Below, in pieces: positions 7,874-16,748 of a DNA stretch of 64,000 nucleotides. Numbering within the stretch: position 1 is the first letter of the stretch; each line of letters opens with the position of its first letter. Origin of the DNA: an uncultured Opitutia bacterium (GTDB lineage Bacteria; Verrucomicrobiota; Verrucomicrobiia; Opitutales; Opitutaceae); assembly GCA_903839035.1 (NCBI GenBank), contig CAIMAQ010000046.1, positions 1 to 64,000 on the forward strand, in the 5' to 3' direction. Both the position numbers and the translations under genes were made by a program. The notes beneath the pieces were generated by a model, which was not told where the DNA came from, ran no database searches, and saw nothing but the letters and a program-made list of their open reading frames with translations.

Positions 7874-9097
7874 ATGAGCACCGTCGCCTCCCCCGCCGCC
7901 AAGCCGATCGTCGATGAGCCGCCGCCGCAGCCGCAGCGCTGGGGTGCCGCCGAACTGGAGCGCCTCACCGCGATGGTCCAGCAACCCTCTCTCTTTTACT
8001 GGAAGGGCCCTCAGACCACCGCGCTCATCGAGGAATTCCGCAAACTCTACCCGTTCAAGCACGTCTTCCCCTGCTCTTCCGGCACCGCCGCCCTGCACAT
8101 CGCCGTCGCCGCGCTGCGCCTGCGGCCGGGCGACGAGATCATCGTCCCGCCCATCACCGACATGGGTTCAGTCATCGGCATCCTCTACCAGCAGTGCGTG
8201 CCGGTGTTCGCCGATCTCGATCCGCGCACCTACAATCTGGACCCCGCCGCCGTGCGCAGCGCCATCACGTCGAAGACCCGCGCCATCATGGCCGTGCATC
8301 TCGCCGGCAACCCCGCGGACCTCACCGCCCTCTCCGCCATCGCGAAGGAGCACAAACTCATCCTCATCGAGGACTGCGCCCAGTCGTGGGGCGCCCAGCA
8401 CCGCGGCACTCCCGTGGGCCTCGTCGGCGATTTCGGCTGCTACTCACTCAACGATTTCAAGCACATCGCCTGCGGTGACGGCGGCATCGTCGCCACGAAT
8501 AGCGAAACTTACGGCCCCGGCCTCTCGAAGTGGGGCGACAAGTCCTACGATCGCGTCAACGGCGGACGCGAAGTCGAGGAACTCGCCCCCAACTACCGCA
8601 TCAGCGAGCCGCAATCCGCCGTCGCCGCCGCCCAGCTCACCAAGCTCCCCGACATCGTCACCCGCCGCCACCGCGCCGGCAGCCTGCTCACGTCGCTGCT
8701 CGAAGGTACGCCCGGCCTGCTCCTGCCCACCGTCGCGCCTGGCGACACCCACAGCTACTGGTTCTACATGCTGCGCCTCGAGTTGGCGCGCTTCTCAATC
8801 CCCCGCGCCGAGATCGCCGCCGCGCTCAACGCCGAGGGCGTTCCTTGCGGCGCCGGCTACATCCCGCGGCCCGTCTATCAGTACCCCGTTTTCCAACAGC
8901 ACAATTTCTTCGGCGGCGCCTGGCCCGTGCGCGACTTCGGCCTGACGCAGATGGATTACCGCGCCGTTTCCTGCCCGGTGTCCGAGGCCATCCTCCAGGA
9001 CTGCCTCACCATGCGGATCACCGAGGCCATGACCGACCGCTACATCGAGAAGGTCGCCCGCGCCATCACGACGGTGACCAAGCGGCTGGCGAGGTAG
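7874..9097 (+). CDS. DegT/DnrJ/EryC1/StrS family PLP-dependent aminotransferase
   Basis: 407 residues, fold type I. The PLP lysine is in NDFKHIACGDGG, the aspartate contacting the pyridine nitrogen in LIEDCAQSWGAQ, and the phosphate-binding region in PCSSGTAALH. Family members transfer amino groups onto keto sugars or keto-cyclitols. An isolated copy in a catabolic setting, without nucleotide-sugar genes beside it, leaves the substrate open. The last codon TAG is part of an intergenic repeat starting at 9094. The leader just upstream (TCCGTTC.GTCCTGTAAA) resembles that of the preceding PhyH gene, and no Shine-Dalgarno sequence is visible. Confidence 0.85.
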   Translation: MSTVASPAAKPIVDEPPPQPQRWGAAELERLTAMVQQPSLFYWKGPQTTALIEEFRKLYPFKHVFPCSSGTAALHIAVAALRLRPGDEIIVPPITDMGSVIGILYQQCVPVFADLDPRTYNLDPAAVRSAITSKTRAIMAVHLAGNPADLTALSAIAKEHKLILIEDCAQSWGAQHRGTPVGLVGDFGCYSLNDFKHIACGDGGIVATNSETYGPGLSKWGDKSYDRVNGGREVEELAPNYRISEPQSAVAAAQLTKLPDIVTRRHRAGSLLTSLLEGTPGLLLPTVAPGDTHSYWFYMLRLELARFSIPRAEIAAALNAEGVPCGAGYIPRPVYQYPVFQQHNFFGGAWPVRDFGLTQMDYRAVSCPVSEAILQDCLTMRITEAMTDRYIEKVARAITTVTKRLAR

Positions 9098-9256
9098 GGC
9101 GCGACCGCCGGGCGCGCTCCGGGGTGGAACGCGTTGTCCCTGACGCGTTTTCTGGCCACTTCCGCGATGCATGCCGTGCAAACCAACTCAGCGCGTTAGG
9201 GACAACGCGCTCCACCTGCCCAATCCAGGCTGGCGGGCCCAGCGGGCTCGCCCTAC
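9094..9256. repeat. nested intergenic palindrome overlapping a stop codon
   Basis: Outer arms 9094-9117 and 9233-9256 (GTAGGGCG... / ...CGCCCTAC) match at 20 of 24 positions; inner arms 9124-9147 and 9192-9215 (core GTGGA-CGCGTTGTCCCT) match at 22 of 24. The TAG inside the left end is the stop codon of the DegT gene. The inner core recurs at 23523-23548. Between the element and the next gene (9257-9377) is unremarkable C-rich sequence ending in a pyrimidine-rich stretch (9336-9377). Confidence 0.85.
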
Positions 9257-9377
9257 CCGAATCCAATCGCGTCATCCCCCGCAAGCGGCTTGCAGCCGCC
9301 CGCCCGTTTCTGCCAAGAGGTACCCGCCCCGTCTCTTCCCCCAGTCCCTCAGTCCCTTTCCCTCAGTCCCCGCCCCC

Positions 9378-11528
9378 ATGCGCACCGTCCACATCGTCTT
9401 CAATGCCCACATCGATCCCGTCTGGCTCTGGCCCTGGACGGCCGGCGTCGATGAGGCCCTCAACACGTGTTACACGATGTGCAACACGCTCGACCGCCAC
9501 CCCGACATCATCTTCACGCGGGGCGAGGCCTGGGTTTACGAGCAGGTCCGCCTCCACGATCCCGCCCTCTTCAAGCGCATCAAGGCCCACCTCCGCGCCG
9601 GGCGCTGGTCCGTCGTGGGCGGCTGGTGGATCCAGCCCGACTGCAACCTCCCGGGCGCCGAAAACATGGCCCGGCAAATCCAGATCGGACGCGACTGGTT
9701 CAAGCAGCACCTCGGGCTCTTCCCGAAGATCGGCTACAACGTGGATTCCTTCGGCCACACCGCCGCCCTCCCCGACATCCTGTCCGCCCACGGCCAGCAG
9801 AACTACGTGATGATGCGCCCCATGGCCCACGAGACAAAGCTGCCCGCCAACATCTTCCGCTGGCGCGGCCGCCCCGGCGGCAAGGTCGTGAACACCTTCC
9901 GCATCTCCCACGGCTACGCGACGATTTTTCCGCCCAACCTCGAGTGGGTCGAGTCCTCGCTCACGCCCCTTCCGAACAACGTAAATCACACGATGTGCTT
10001 CCTCGGCGTCGGTGACCACGGCGGCGGTCCCAACGAAGCCATGATCGAGTGGGTGCGCGCCAACCGCGACGCCATCCCCGGCGCCCGCCTGGAGTTCTCC
10101 TCGCCCGAGCGCTTCTTCCGCGCGCTGCAACCCGAGCTGAAGCACCTCCCGCTCGTCACCGGCGAACTCCAGATGCACGCCATCGGCTGCTACACCGGCC
10201 ACCGCCCCGTGAAACTCGGCGTCCGCCGCGCCGAGAACATGCTCGCCCTCGCCCAACGCGCCGTCGCGAAGGCCTCACCCGCCGACCGCCAGGCCGCCGC
10301 ACCCGCCCTCGCCGACGCCTGGCGCACGCTGTGTTTCAATTCCTTCCACGACACGCTCGGCGGCAGCTGCACGCCCAGCGCCGCCCACGCCGCCGATGAC
10401 CAGCTCGCCGGCGTGAAGGCCGACGCCGAGGTCGTGCTGAGCGAGTCCTTCCGCAAGAAGGCCCACGCCCTGCCCGCGGACCGGCGCCAGCGCATCGTGC
10501 TCGCGAATTACTCCGGCGAGAAATTCTCCGACTTCATCGAGCACGAGCCCTGGCTCGAGTGGACGCACTGGAAACCCGACTGGTGCCTGCTCAACGAGCG
10601 CAACCAACTCGTCCCGCACCAGATCATCGAGCCCGAGACGCTCATGCCCGATACGATGCGCCTCGTCTTCCCCGCCACGATCGACACCGGGAAATTCCAC
10701 ACCTTCCGCATCGCGCGCAATCTCTCCGGCAAAAAGCCGGTGCTCAAAGGCGCGTCGCCCGACTTCTCGCTGGCCGTCAACGCCGGCGGCCAGGGTTCAC
10801 TCACGCCCGTCGCCGGCACGGTCTGTCCGCTCCCCGAGCTGAAACTGATCGAGGAAAAATCCGACACATGGTCCCACGGACTCGACCGTTTCGCCGGTCC
10901 GCAGCTCGACCACGCCCACTGGAGCGCGCCCGTACAGGTCGAGCAAGGTCCCGTCCGCGCCGCGTGGCGCATGGACGGCACCATCGGCTCCAGCCGCATC
11001 TGCGCCGACTGGCGGCGCTACCTCGGCCAGGATTTCTTCGAGCTCCGCCTGCGCGTGACCTGGCACGAGCATCACAAGCTCCTCCGCCTCTCGTGGTCGC
11101 CCGGCGCCGCCATCGCCAGCCGCGACGACGGCATCTCCGGCGGCGGCCTGACACGTGCCAGCGATGGCCGCGAACTCCCCCTGCGCGACCGCTCGCTGCT
11201 CCTCCTCGAGGGCGGCGCCCGCGCCGGCATCGTCGCGCCCGAGATCTTCGCCCTCAGCGGCGACGCGTCCGCCGCGCACCTCACGCTGCTGCGCTCCTGT
11301 CCGTTTGCGCACCACGACCCGAAGATCCTCCCCGAGAAGCTCGAGCACTACGCCTGGGTGGACCAGGGCGAGCACGTCTTCACCTTCCGTTATTTCCCCG
11401 CCGGCAAGGTGACCGCCAAGGAACTCGACCGGCAGGCGCTGCTGCTCCAGCAACGCCCCGTCGTCGCCGACCTCACCCGCGGCATGCCCTACCGCCCCTA
11501 CAAGGACGACCCCGCCTGGCCGTCCTGA
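9378..11528 (+). CDS. alpha-mannosidase, GH38
   Basis: 716 residues. The N-terminal catalytic domain (about 1-260) has the zinc motif NAHIDPVWLWPW and the nucleophile aspartate in GYNVDSFGHTAALPD; the three-helix middle domain holds another conserved region (NSFHDTLGGSC), and a large beta-rich C-terminal domain follows. The start at 9378 is set by the family's N-terminal strand (MRTVHIVFNAHID); the upstream extension is read through the palindrome. There is no Shine-Dalgarno sequence and no signal peptide, implying cytoplasmic hydrolysis of alpha-mannosides. The gene is followed after 115 bp by a pentapeptide-repeat protein. Confidence 0.9.
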   Translation: MRTVHIVFNAHIDPVWLWPWTAGVDEALNTCYTMCNTLDRHPDIIFTRGEAWVYEQVRLHDPALFKRIKAHLRAGRWSVVGGWWIQPDCNLPGAENMARQIQIGRDWFKQHLGLFPKIGYNVDSFGHTAALPDILSAHGQQNYVMMRPMAHETKLPANIFRWRGRPGGKVVNTFRISHGYATIFPPNLEWVESSLTPLPNNVNHTMCFLGVGDHGGGPNEAMIEWVRANRDAIPGARLEFSSPERFFRALQPELKHLPLVTGELQMHAIGCYTGHRPVKLGVRRAENMLALAQRAVAKASPADRQAAAPALADAWRTLCFNSFHDTLGGSCTPSAAHAADDQLAGVKADAEVVLSESFRKKAHALPADRRQRIVLANYSGEKFSDFIEHEPWLEWTHWKPDWCLLNERNQLVPHQIIEPETLMPDTMRLVFPATIDTGKFHTFRIARNLSGKKPVLKGASPDFSLAVNAGGQGSLTPVAGTVCPLPELKLIEEKSDTWSHGLDRFAGPQLDHAHWSAPVQVEQGPVRAAWRMDGTIGSSRICADWRRYLGQDFFELRLRVTWHEHHKLLRLSWSPGAAIASRDDGISGGGLTRASDGRELPLRDRSLLLLEGGARAGIVAPEIFALSGDASAAHLTLLRSCPFAHHDPKILPEKLEHYAWVDQGEHVFTFRYFPAGKVTAKELDRQALLLQQRPVVADLTRGMPYRPYKDDPAWPS

Positions 11529-11552
11529 TCGCAAAGCTTCGAATCCAATCAG

Positions 11553-11630
11553 ATCGCAAAAACGCGAAAGTGATAAAATACGAAAACTGAATTGGTTTCT
11601 GCGCTTTCGCCCTTTCGCGCTTCAGCGATA
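11553..11630. repeat. imperfect intergenic palindrome
   Basis: The left part (ATCGCAAAAACGCGAAAG, from 11553) is an imperfect inverted repeat of the right part (CTTTCGCGCTTCAGCGAT, ending 11630). It fills most of the gap between GH38 and the pentapeptide-repeat gene and ends 13 bp before its ATG. It belongs to the CGCGAAAG/CACGAAAG class of repeats seen again near 24865-25052. Confidence 0.65.
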
Positions 11631-11643
11631 AAAATCCATCTCC

Positions 11644-11904
11644 ATGGACCTCACCCAAATCAGCGGCAAATTGACCCTCACCCAGTCGGACATCCCCGGT
11701 TCCGTGATCAAAAACGTGAACCTCGCCTCGGCCTCGTTCAGCGATGTCAACCTGGCCGGCGCCCGCTTTGACGACATCAATTTCGCCGGCACGAAGATCA
11801 CCAATGTGAACCTCAGCCACGTCGACATCCGCGACTGCAACATTGACGGCCTGCGCATCGACGGCCACCTCGTGACCGACCTGCTCAAAGCCAGCGGGAA
11901 ATAA
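11644..11904 (+). CDS. small pentapeptide-repeat protein
   Basis: 86 residues, with about eight consecutive A(D/N)LXX-like units (VNLAS ASFSD VNLAG ARFDD INFAG TKITN VNLSH), the hallmark of the right-handed quadrilateral beta-helix. No signal peptide or extra domain. Short pentapeptide proteins have scaffold or DNA-mimic functions, but no role can be assigned. It lies alone between the mannosidase and a PhyH gene on the same strand, separated by intergenic repeats on the left and a pyrimidine-rich leader on the right, so it may be its own transcription unit. Confidence 0.75.
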   Translation: MDLTQISGKLTLTQSDIPGSVIKNVNLASASFSDVNLAGARFDDINFAGTKITNVNLSHVDIRDCNIDGLRIDGHLVTDLLKASGK

Positions 11905-11964
11905 CCCCTCACTCCCCTATTCCCTTTCAGCCCCCTCATTCCCTGCCCCCTTCCCCCTCCCCCC

Positions 11965-12756
11965 ATGCCCGTCGTCGTCCCCACTCCCGAGCTGCTCGCG
12001 CAATTCAACCGCGACGGTTTCCTCGTCCTTCCCGATGTGCTCTCGCCCGCGGAGGTCACCACCCTGCGCAACGGCCTGGAGCGCGTCTTCAACCAGTTTT
12101 CCCCGGAGGCGGAGATCTACCACATGCAGGATATCTGGCGGCCCAAGATGTTTGAGCACGGGGAGGAGTTCGAGCAACTCATCGACCACCCCGGCATCGC
12201 CGATTTCGCCGAGACCGTTCTGGGCAAGGACTGCCACATGATTGCCGAGACCGGGCTCCGGACCTCGCCCGGCAAGACCATCACCTTCTGGCACGTGGAC
12301 GACACCGTGCGCTTCCCACTCGCCGACGGGCAGAAGCTCGACCCGGCCATCGTGATGCCGACGTTCGTCATCAACATGAATTACTACCTCTGCGACGTGG
12401 ACGAGGAGCTCGGACCGACGCAGTTCATCCCCGGCAGCCACCGCGCCGGCCGCTCCATGCGCCCCGAGGACAACGACGCGAGCGGCAACCCCACGTGGGA
12501 AGGCCGCGGCATGGTCAGCTCGACCGGCAAGGCCGGCACGCTCGTCCTCTGGAACGACCAGACCTGGCACCGCGGCGGCCCGAACGTTTCCAACGGCCGC
12601 ACGCGCTGGGTGATCCAGACGCCCTTCGCCCAGCGCTGGGTTTCGCTCCGCTACTGGCCGCATGTGAACTACCACATGCCCGAGGACGTCATCGCCCGCG
12701 CCACCCCGCGCCGCAAACGCCTCCTCGGCTTCCACCCCATCGGCGCCTACGGCTGA
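11965..12756 (+). CDS. phytanoyl-CoA dioxygenase (PhyH) family protein
   Basis: 263 residues, a full-length PhyH fold. The start region FNRDGFLVLPDVLSPAEV is typical of the family. Iron ligands are probably the HxD in FWHVDDTVRF and the histidine in QTWHRGGPN, with Arg in RTRWVIQTPF for 2-oxoglutarate. The HxD spacing and the PGSHRAG motif place it closer to ectoine-hydroxylase-like PhyH proteins than the 6905 paralogue. A C/T-only stretch (11905-11964) precedes the ATG with no Shine-Dalgarno sequence. It converges with the sialidase-like gene. Confidence 0.8.
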   Translation: MPVVVPTPELLAQFNRDGFLVLPDVLSPAEVTTLRNGLERVFNQFSPEAEIYHMQDIWRPKMFEHGEEFEQLIDHPGIADFAETVLGKDCHMIAETGLRTSPGKTITFWHVDDTVRFPLADGQKLDPAIVMPTFVINMNYYLCDVDEELGPTQFIPGSHRAGRSMRPEDNDASGNPTWEGRGMVSSTGKAGTLVLWNDQTWHRGGPNVSNGRTRWVIQTPFAQRWVSLRYWPHVNYHMPEDVIARATPRRKRLLGFHPIGAYG

Positions 12757-12766
12757 GCCAACGGCC

Positions 12767-13924
12767 TCACTTCTTTTCCGGCAGCGGTTTCCAGCGGACC
12801 ACGCCCACGTGGTACCGGTAGTGCGCCGGGATGCCGCGGGTGTAATACGCGGTGACCAGCGTGCCATCCGCCAAAGCCACCGTGGAGGGATACCCGCCGT
12901 CGCGCCGCGGTTCGGCGAGCCCCGGGTGATCGGACGAGGTTTCAAAATCCACCAACACCATCGGCGCAGACCAGTTGCGCCCCGTCGCATCACCGAACCG
13001 CACCGCTACACCCCACAGGCCGGGATTGCGCACGCCATACGTCAGCAGGATCCGCCCGTCCGGCAGCCGGGTCAGGTCGGCGGGATGCTGCCCGTTCAAC
13101 GTCAGGGGTCCCTCCGCTTTCCAGGTGACCCCACCATCGGTGGACCGGTACGCGTCGAGGCACGAGTTTTCGGCGCCGCGCGACGCCGCCAGCAGGTCGC
13201 CGTTCTCCAGCCGGATCCACGTGGTTTCATTGTGCGCGTGGTCGGTCGTCACCGGCCCGCGGCGCTGCCAGGTCCTGCCGTGGTCCGCGCTCGTGAAAAA
13301 CCACGCGTCGGAATAATACTGTATCACCCCGAGCTGCCCTCCGGGCAGTGAAGCGATCGCGCCAAACGGCACCAGCGCGTTGCCGCCGGACTCGGGCGGT
13401 TCGGTGAGGGCGGGATAACGCTGCCACGTGCGCCCGCCATCGGACGAAACTGCCGGGACCGCGGGCAGCGTGTGCGCGGCCTTGAACGCCGGCGTCTGCC
13501 CAAGCACCGCCTCATCCTCCAGCGTGCCCTTCCAGGGCGGCAGATAGGGTCGCGGCCAGCCCGACAGCAGCGCGACATAGCTGCCATCGGACGCCACTCC
13601 CGCCGCCGCGTTCATGCGGTTGAAGCCGGGATCGTTCGGCACCGGCACCCCGGTGCGCGACCAGGTGCGGCCCTGGTCCGCACTGTTCCAGACTTCGGCC
13701 GCACCCTGGACAAACCCATGATTCGGATATGGCCAGATCAGCGCGGAAATCTCGCCGTTCGGCAGCAACGACAGCCGCGGCCACGCACACGCGCCGTCGA
13801 TCGCGATATATCGTTCATACAGGGGCAGTGGCGGCAGGGTACTCGGCGCCGCGGTCACGGAAGCAAACGAGGCAGCCAGCCCGCCGGTGACCAACAGTGT
13901 CAAAAAGCGAAAGGAGGAGTTCAT
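12767..13924 (-). CDS. secreted sialidase-like (BNR/Asp-box) protein
   Basis: 385 residues. The start at 13924 gives a classic signal peptide (MNSSFRFLTLLVTGGLAASF, cleavage near ASVTAA). Four Asp-boxes are visible: SADQGRTW, SSDGGRTW, SADHGRTW and STDGGVTW, as in six-bladed sialidase propellers. Near the N-terminus ACAWPRLSLLPNG matches the region that carries the first catalytic arginine in bacterial sialidases. The family also includes rhamnosidases, ulvan-related and other glycosidases with the same fold, so sialic acid as substrate is not certain. Exported. It converges with the PhyH gene 10 bp away; its 5' side faces the divergent SDR gene across 155 bp. Confidence 0.8.
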   Translation of the reverse strand: MNSSFRFLTLLVTGGLAASFASVTAAPSTLPPLPLYERYIAIDGACAWPRLSLLPNGEISALIWPYPNHGFVQGAAEVWNSADQGRTWSRTGVPVPNDPGFNRMNAAAGVASDGSYVALLSGWPRPYLPPWKGTLEDEAVLGQTPAFKAAHTLPAVPAVSSDGGRTWQRYPALTEPPESGGNALVPFGAIASLPGGQLGVIQYYSDAWFFTSADHGRTWQRRGPVTTDHAHNETTWIRLENGDLLAASRGAENSCLDAYRSTDGGVTWKAEGPLTLNGQHPADLTRLPDGRILLTYGVRNPGLWGVAVRFGDATGRNWSAPMVLVDFETSSDHPGLAEPRRDGGYPSTVALADGTLVTAYYTRGIPAHYRYHVGVVRWKPLPEKK

Positions 13925-14079
13925 GGGGTAGGAATGCCCGATGGTCTTTGACCGCGGATTATTCAAGCCGGTTTTTTGTGTGCTGAAGGTTGCCAAACCC
14001 CCACGCGCGATCTTCTCATTCTGGCCCCCACGGATCTCCCCTCCGTCCCCTTAGTTCCTCCCCCTTAGTCCGCGCCCCC

Positions 14080-14850
14080 ATGACCCTGAAGAATCGCACG
14101 GCACTCATCATCGGCGGCGGCGCCGGACTCGGCCGCGCCATCGCCCTCGCCTACGCCCGCGCGGGCGCGAAGCTCGCCGTGGCCGATCTCACCGCCGTCA
14201 CCGCGCAGGAAACACTCGCCCTCGCCGGCGTCACCGATGGCCTCGCGCTCGCGATGAACATTGCGAAGCCCGCCGAGATCAGGACCGGCATCAAGGCCGT
14301 CACCGACCGCTTCGGCTCGCTCGACATCATGGTCAACTGCGCCGCGATCTGCCTCGTGGACCCGCTCCTCGAGGTCACGCCCGAGCGCTTCGACCAGGTG
14401 TTCGACGTCAACGCCCGCGGCGCCTTCTTCTGCATGACGGCCGCCGCCGAGGTCATGCTGCCGAAAAAGTTCGGCCGCATCATCACTATCTCTACGCCCG
14501 CCACCAAGCTCGCCGTCGCCAACTTCGCCACCTACGGCGCCAGCAAGGCGGCCGTGGACAGCTTCACCCGCTCCTGCGCCGTGGCGTGGGCGCCGCATGG
14601 CATCACCGTCAACTCCATCGTCCCCGGCCGCATGACCGGCGGCATGGTGGACGCCCTCGACCGCGACCTCGCCAAGCTCACCGGCCAGGACCTCGCCGCG
14701 CTCGCCGAGTCGCGCACCAAGAGCCTGCCCATGCAGCGCCGCGTGGACCCCGCCGAGGTCGCCAACGCCGCCATCTGGCTCGCCAGCGACGGCGCCGCCT
14801 ACGTCACCGCCGAGCGCTTCAATTTCACCGGCGGCATGGAGCTTGGTTAA
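14080..14850 (+). CDS. short-chain dehydrogenase/reductase (SDR)
   Basis: 256 residues, classical SDR. Cofactor loop GGGAGLGRA near residue 12; ADL at the end of the second strand favours NAD; catalytic YGASKAA with an upstream serine/threonine in IITISTPATK. The start at 14080 matches the usual SDR N-terminus (MTLKNRTALI). It is the first gene of a co-directional run 14080-20783 (gaps from 54 bp down to overlaps), so it is likely the first oxidoreductase of that pathway: oxidation of a sugar to a lactone or of a polyol to a ketose. A C/T-rich stretch precedes its ATG. Confidence 0.85.
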   Translation: MTLKNRTALIIGGGAGLGRAIALAYARAGAKLAVADLTAVTAQETLALAGVTDGLALAMNIAKPAEIRTGIKAVTDRFGSLDIMVNCAAICLVDPLLEVTPERFDQVFDVNARGAFFCMTAAAEVMLPKKFGRIITISTPATKLAVANFATYGASKAAVDSFTRSCAVAWAPHGITVNSIVPGRMTGGMVDALDRDLAKLTGQDLAALAESRTKSLPMQRRVDPAEVANAAIWLASDGAAYVTAERFNFTGGMELG

Positions 14851-14857
14851 AATTTCC

Positions 14858-15715
14858 ATGCCCGCCGCCGTGTCCGCTGCCGCTTCCCTTCCCCTCACGC
14901 GTGACGTGACCGCGCTGCGCGCCCGCGCCAAGGCCATGCGCCGCCACGTGCTCCGTATGGCCGAGATCGTCGGCCAGGGCTACGTCGGTCAGGGCCTCGG
15001 CATCGCCGATGGGCTCGCCGTGGTTTATTTTTCCGAGCTGCGCACGCGTCCGGCCGAGCCCACCTGGCCCGACCGTGATCGCTTCGTCCTCTCCATCGGC
15101 CACTACGCCATCGGCCTCTATGCCGCGCTCGCCGAGGCGGGCATCATTCCGGTCGAGGAACTCTCCACCTACGGCGCCGACGGTTCGCGCCTCGAAATGT
15201 CCGCGCCTGAAACCACCACCGGCGTCGAGATGACCGGCGGTTCGCTCGGCCACGGCCTCACCCAGTCCGTCGGCATGGCCCTCGGCCTGCGGCTGCAGGG
15301 CCGCGACGCGCGCGTGTTCAACCTCCTCTCCGACGGTGAATGCCAGGAGGGCTCCACGTGGGAGGCCGCTCTCGCCGGCGCACACCACCGGCTCGACCGC
15401 CTCATCGCCATTATCGACTGCAACAACCAGCAGGCCGACGGCGCGCCGTCCAAAGTCATGGGCATCGAGCCGCTGCATGAAAAATGGGCCGCATTCGGCT
15501 GGCACACCCAGCGCGTGAGCGGACACGACTTTCCCGCCCTGCTCGCCGCCTTCGCCCAGATCCGTGCCACCCCGGGCAAGCCCCACGCCATCGTGGTGGA
15601 CACACTCATGGGCCGGGGCGTGAAGGCCTTCGAGGAGCGCGAGAAAAACCATTTCATCCGCGTCGCCCCCGACGAGTGGGCCCTCGCCAACCGCCAGCTG
15701 GAGGAGACGACATGA
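14858..15715 (+). CDS. transketolase-like protein, N-terminal (TPP-binding) subunit
   Basis: 285 residues, equal to the pyrimidine-diphosphate half of a transketolase. Thiamine-diphosphate and metal motif: LLSDGECQEGSTWEA followed by IIDCNNQQADG; GGSLGHGLTQSVGMALG is also typical. The start at 14858 is used, 7 bp after the SDR stop; a TTG 15 nt earlier is an alternative. Its stop overlaps the start of the second half (ATGA, 15712-15715), so the two are co-translated. Split transketolases serve ordinary pentose-phosphate metabolism or dedicated sugar pathways such as apulose-4-phosphate cleavage; the context here favours a dedicated pathway. Confidence 0.85.
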   Translation: MPAAVSAAASLPLTRDVTALRARAKAMRRHVLRMAEIVGQGYVGQGLGIADGLAVVYFSELRTRPAEPTWPDRDRFVLSIGHYAIGLYAALAEAGIIPVEELSTYGADGSRLEMSAPETTTGVEMTGGSLGHGLTQSVGMALGLRLQGRDARVFNLLSDGECQEGSTWEAALAGAHHRLDRLIAIIDCNNQQADGAPSKVMGIEPLHEKWAAFGWHTQRVSGHDFPALLAAFAQIRATPGKPHAIVVDTLMGRGVKAFEEREKNHFIRVAPDEWALANRQLEETT

Positions 15716-16737
15716 GCAACACATCTCCGATCGCCCAGCGCCCAGCGCCCAGCGCCGCCACGCCGCCGCGCGGCGTGACCGGCAATATTCTCACCTCCGA
15801 CGCCGCCGGCGCCGCAAAAACCGAGACCGCGCCCTTCGGTCACGCCCTTGTGCGCGCCGGCGAGAAGGACCCTCGCATCGTCGGCCTGACCGCCGACCTC
15901 GGCAAATACACCGACATCCACGTCTTCGCCGACAAGTTCCCCACCCGTTTTTTCCAGATGGGCATGGCCGAGCAAAGTCTTATCGGCGCCGCCTGCGGCC
16001 TCGCCCGCACCGGCCTCGTGCCGTTCGCCACGACCTACTGCGTCTTCGCCACGCGCCGCGCCTACGACTTCATCGCCATCGGCGCCGCGCTCGGCCGGGC
16101 CAACGTGAAGATCATCGCCGGCCTCCCTGGCCTCACCACCGGCTATGGCGGCACCCACCAGGGGATCGAGGACCTCGCCCTGATGCGGAGCATCCCGGGT
16201 CTCACCGTGATCGATCCCTGCGACGCCACCGAGACCGCCCAGGCCACCGCCGCGATCGCGCAACACGACGGCCCGGTCTACATGCGCCTGCTCCGCGGCG
16301 TGGTGCCGGTCACCCTCGAGGCCGACTACAAATTTGAAATCGGCAAAGCCCGACTCCTCGTGGACGGCGCCGATGTCGCCTTCATCAGCACCGGCCTCAT
16401 GACCACCCGCGCGCTCGAAGCCGCCCGCGCCCTCGCCGCCACTGGCGTCAAAGCCGCCGTGCTGCACGTCAGTACGCTCAAACCCTTCGACCGGACCGCC
16501 GTCGCCGCCCTGCTAGCGCGCGTCCCGCGCATTGTCACCGCGGAGAACCACTTTATCACCGGCGGACTCGCCAGCGCCGTCGCCGATCTCGCCGTGGACG
16601 AGCGCCTGCCCATCCGCCTCAAGCGCGTCGGCATCCCCGACGTCTTCTGCGAGAGCGGTTCCCTGCCCTACCTCGCCGAACGCTATGGCCTGACCGCGGC
16701 CCACCTCGCGACCGCCGCCCAGGAAGTCCTGCGCTAG
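15712..16737 (+). CDS. transketolase-like protein, C-terminal subunit
   Basis: 341 residues. It contains the pyrimidine-binding domain with the activating glutamate in FFQMGMAEQSLIGAACGLA and the C-terminal domain with VTAENHFITGGLASAVADL. The first 40 residues are Ala/Pro-rich and probably disordered. Start chosen by the 4-nt overlap with the first subunit. Together the two halves make a complete transketolase (heterotetramer in known split cases) that moves a two-carbon ketol unit. The phosphate or acceptor specificity cannot be read from the sequence by eye. Confidence 0.85.
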   Translation: MSNTSPIAQRPAPSAATPPRGVTGNILTSDAAGAAKTETAPFGHALVRAGEKDPRIVGLTADLGKYTDIHVFADKFPTRFFQMGMAEQSLIGAACGLARTGLVPFATTYCVFATRRAYDFIAIGAALGRANVKIIAGLPGLTTGYGGTHQGIEDLALMRSIPGLTVIDPCDATETAQATAAIAQHDGPVYMRLLRGVVPVTLEADYKFEIGKARLLVDGADVAFISTGLMTTRALEAARALAATGVKAAVLHVSTLKPFDRTAVAALLARVPRIVTAENHFITGGLASAVADLAVDERLPIRLKRVGIPDVFCESGSLPYLAERYGLTAAHLATAAQEVLR

Positions 16738-16748
16738 TTGTTTCTCCC

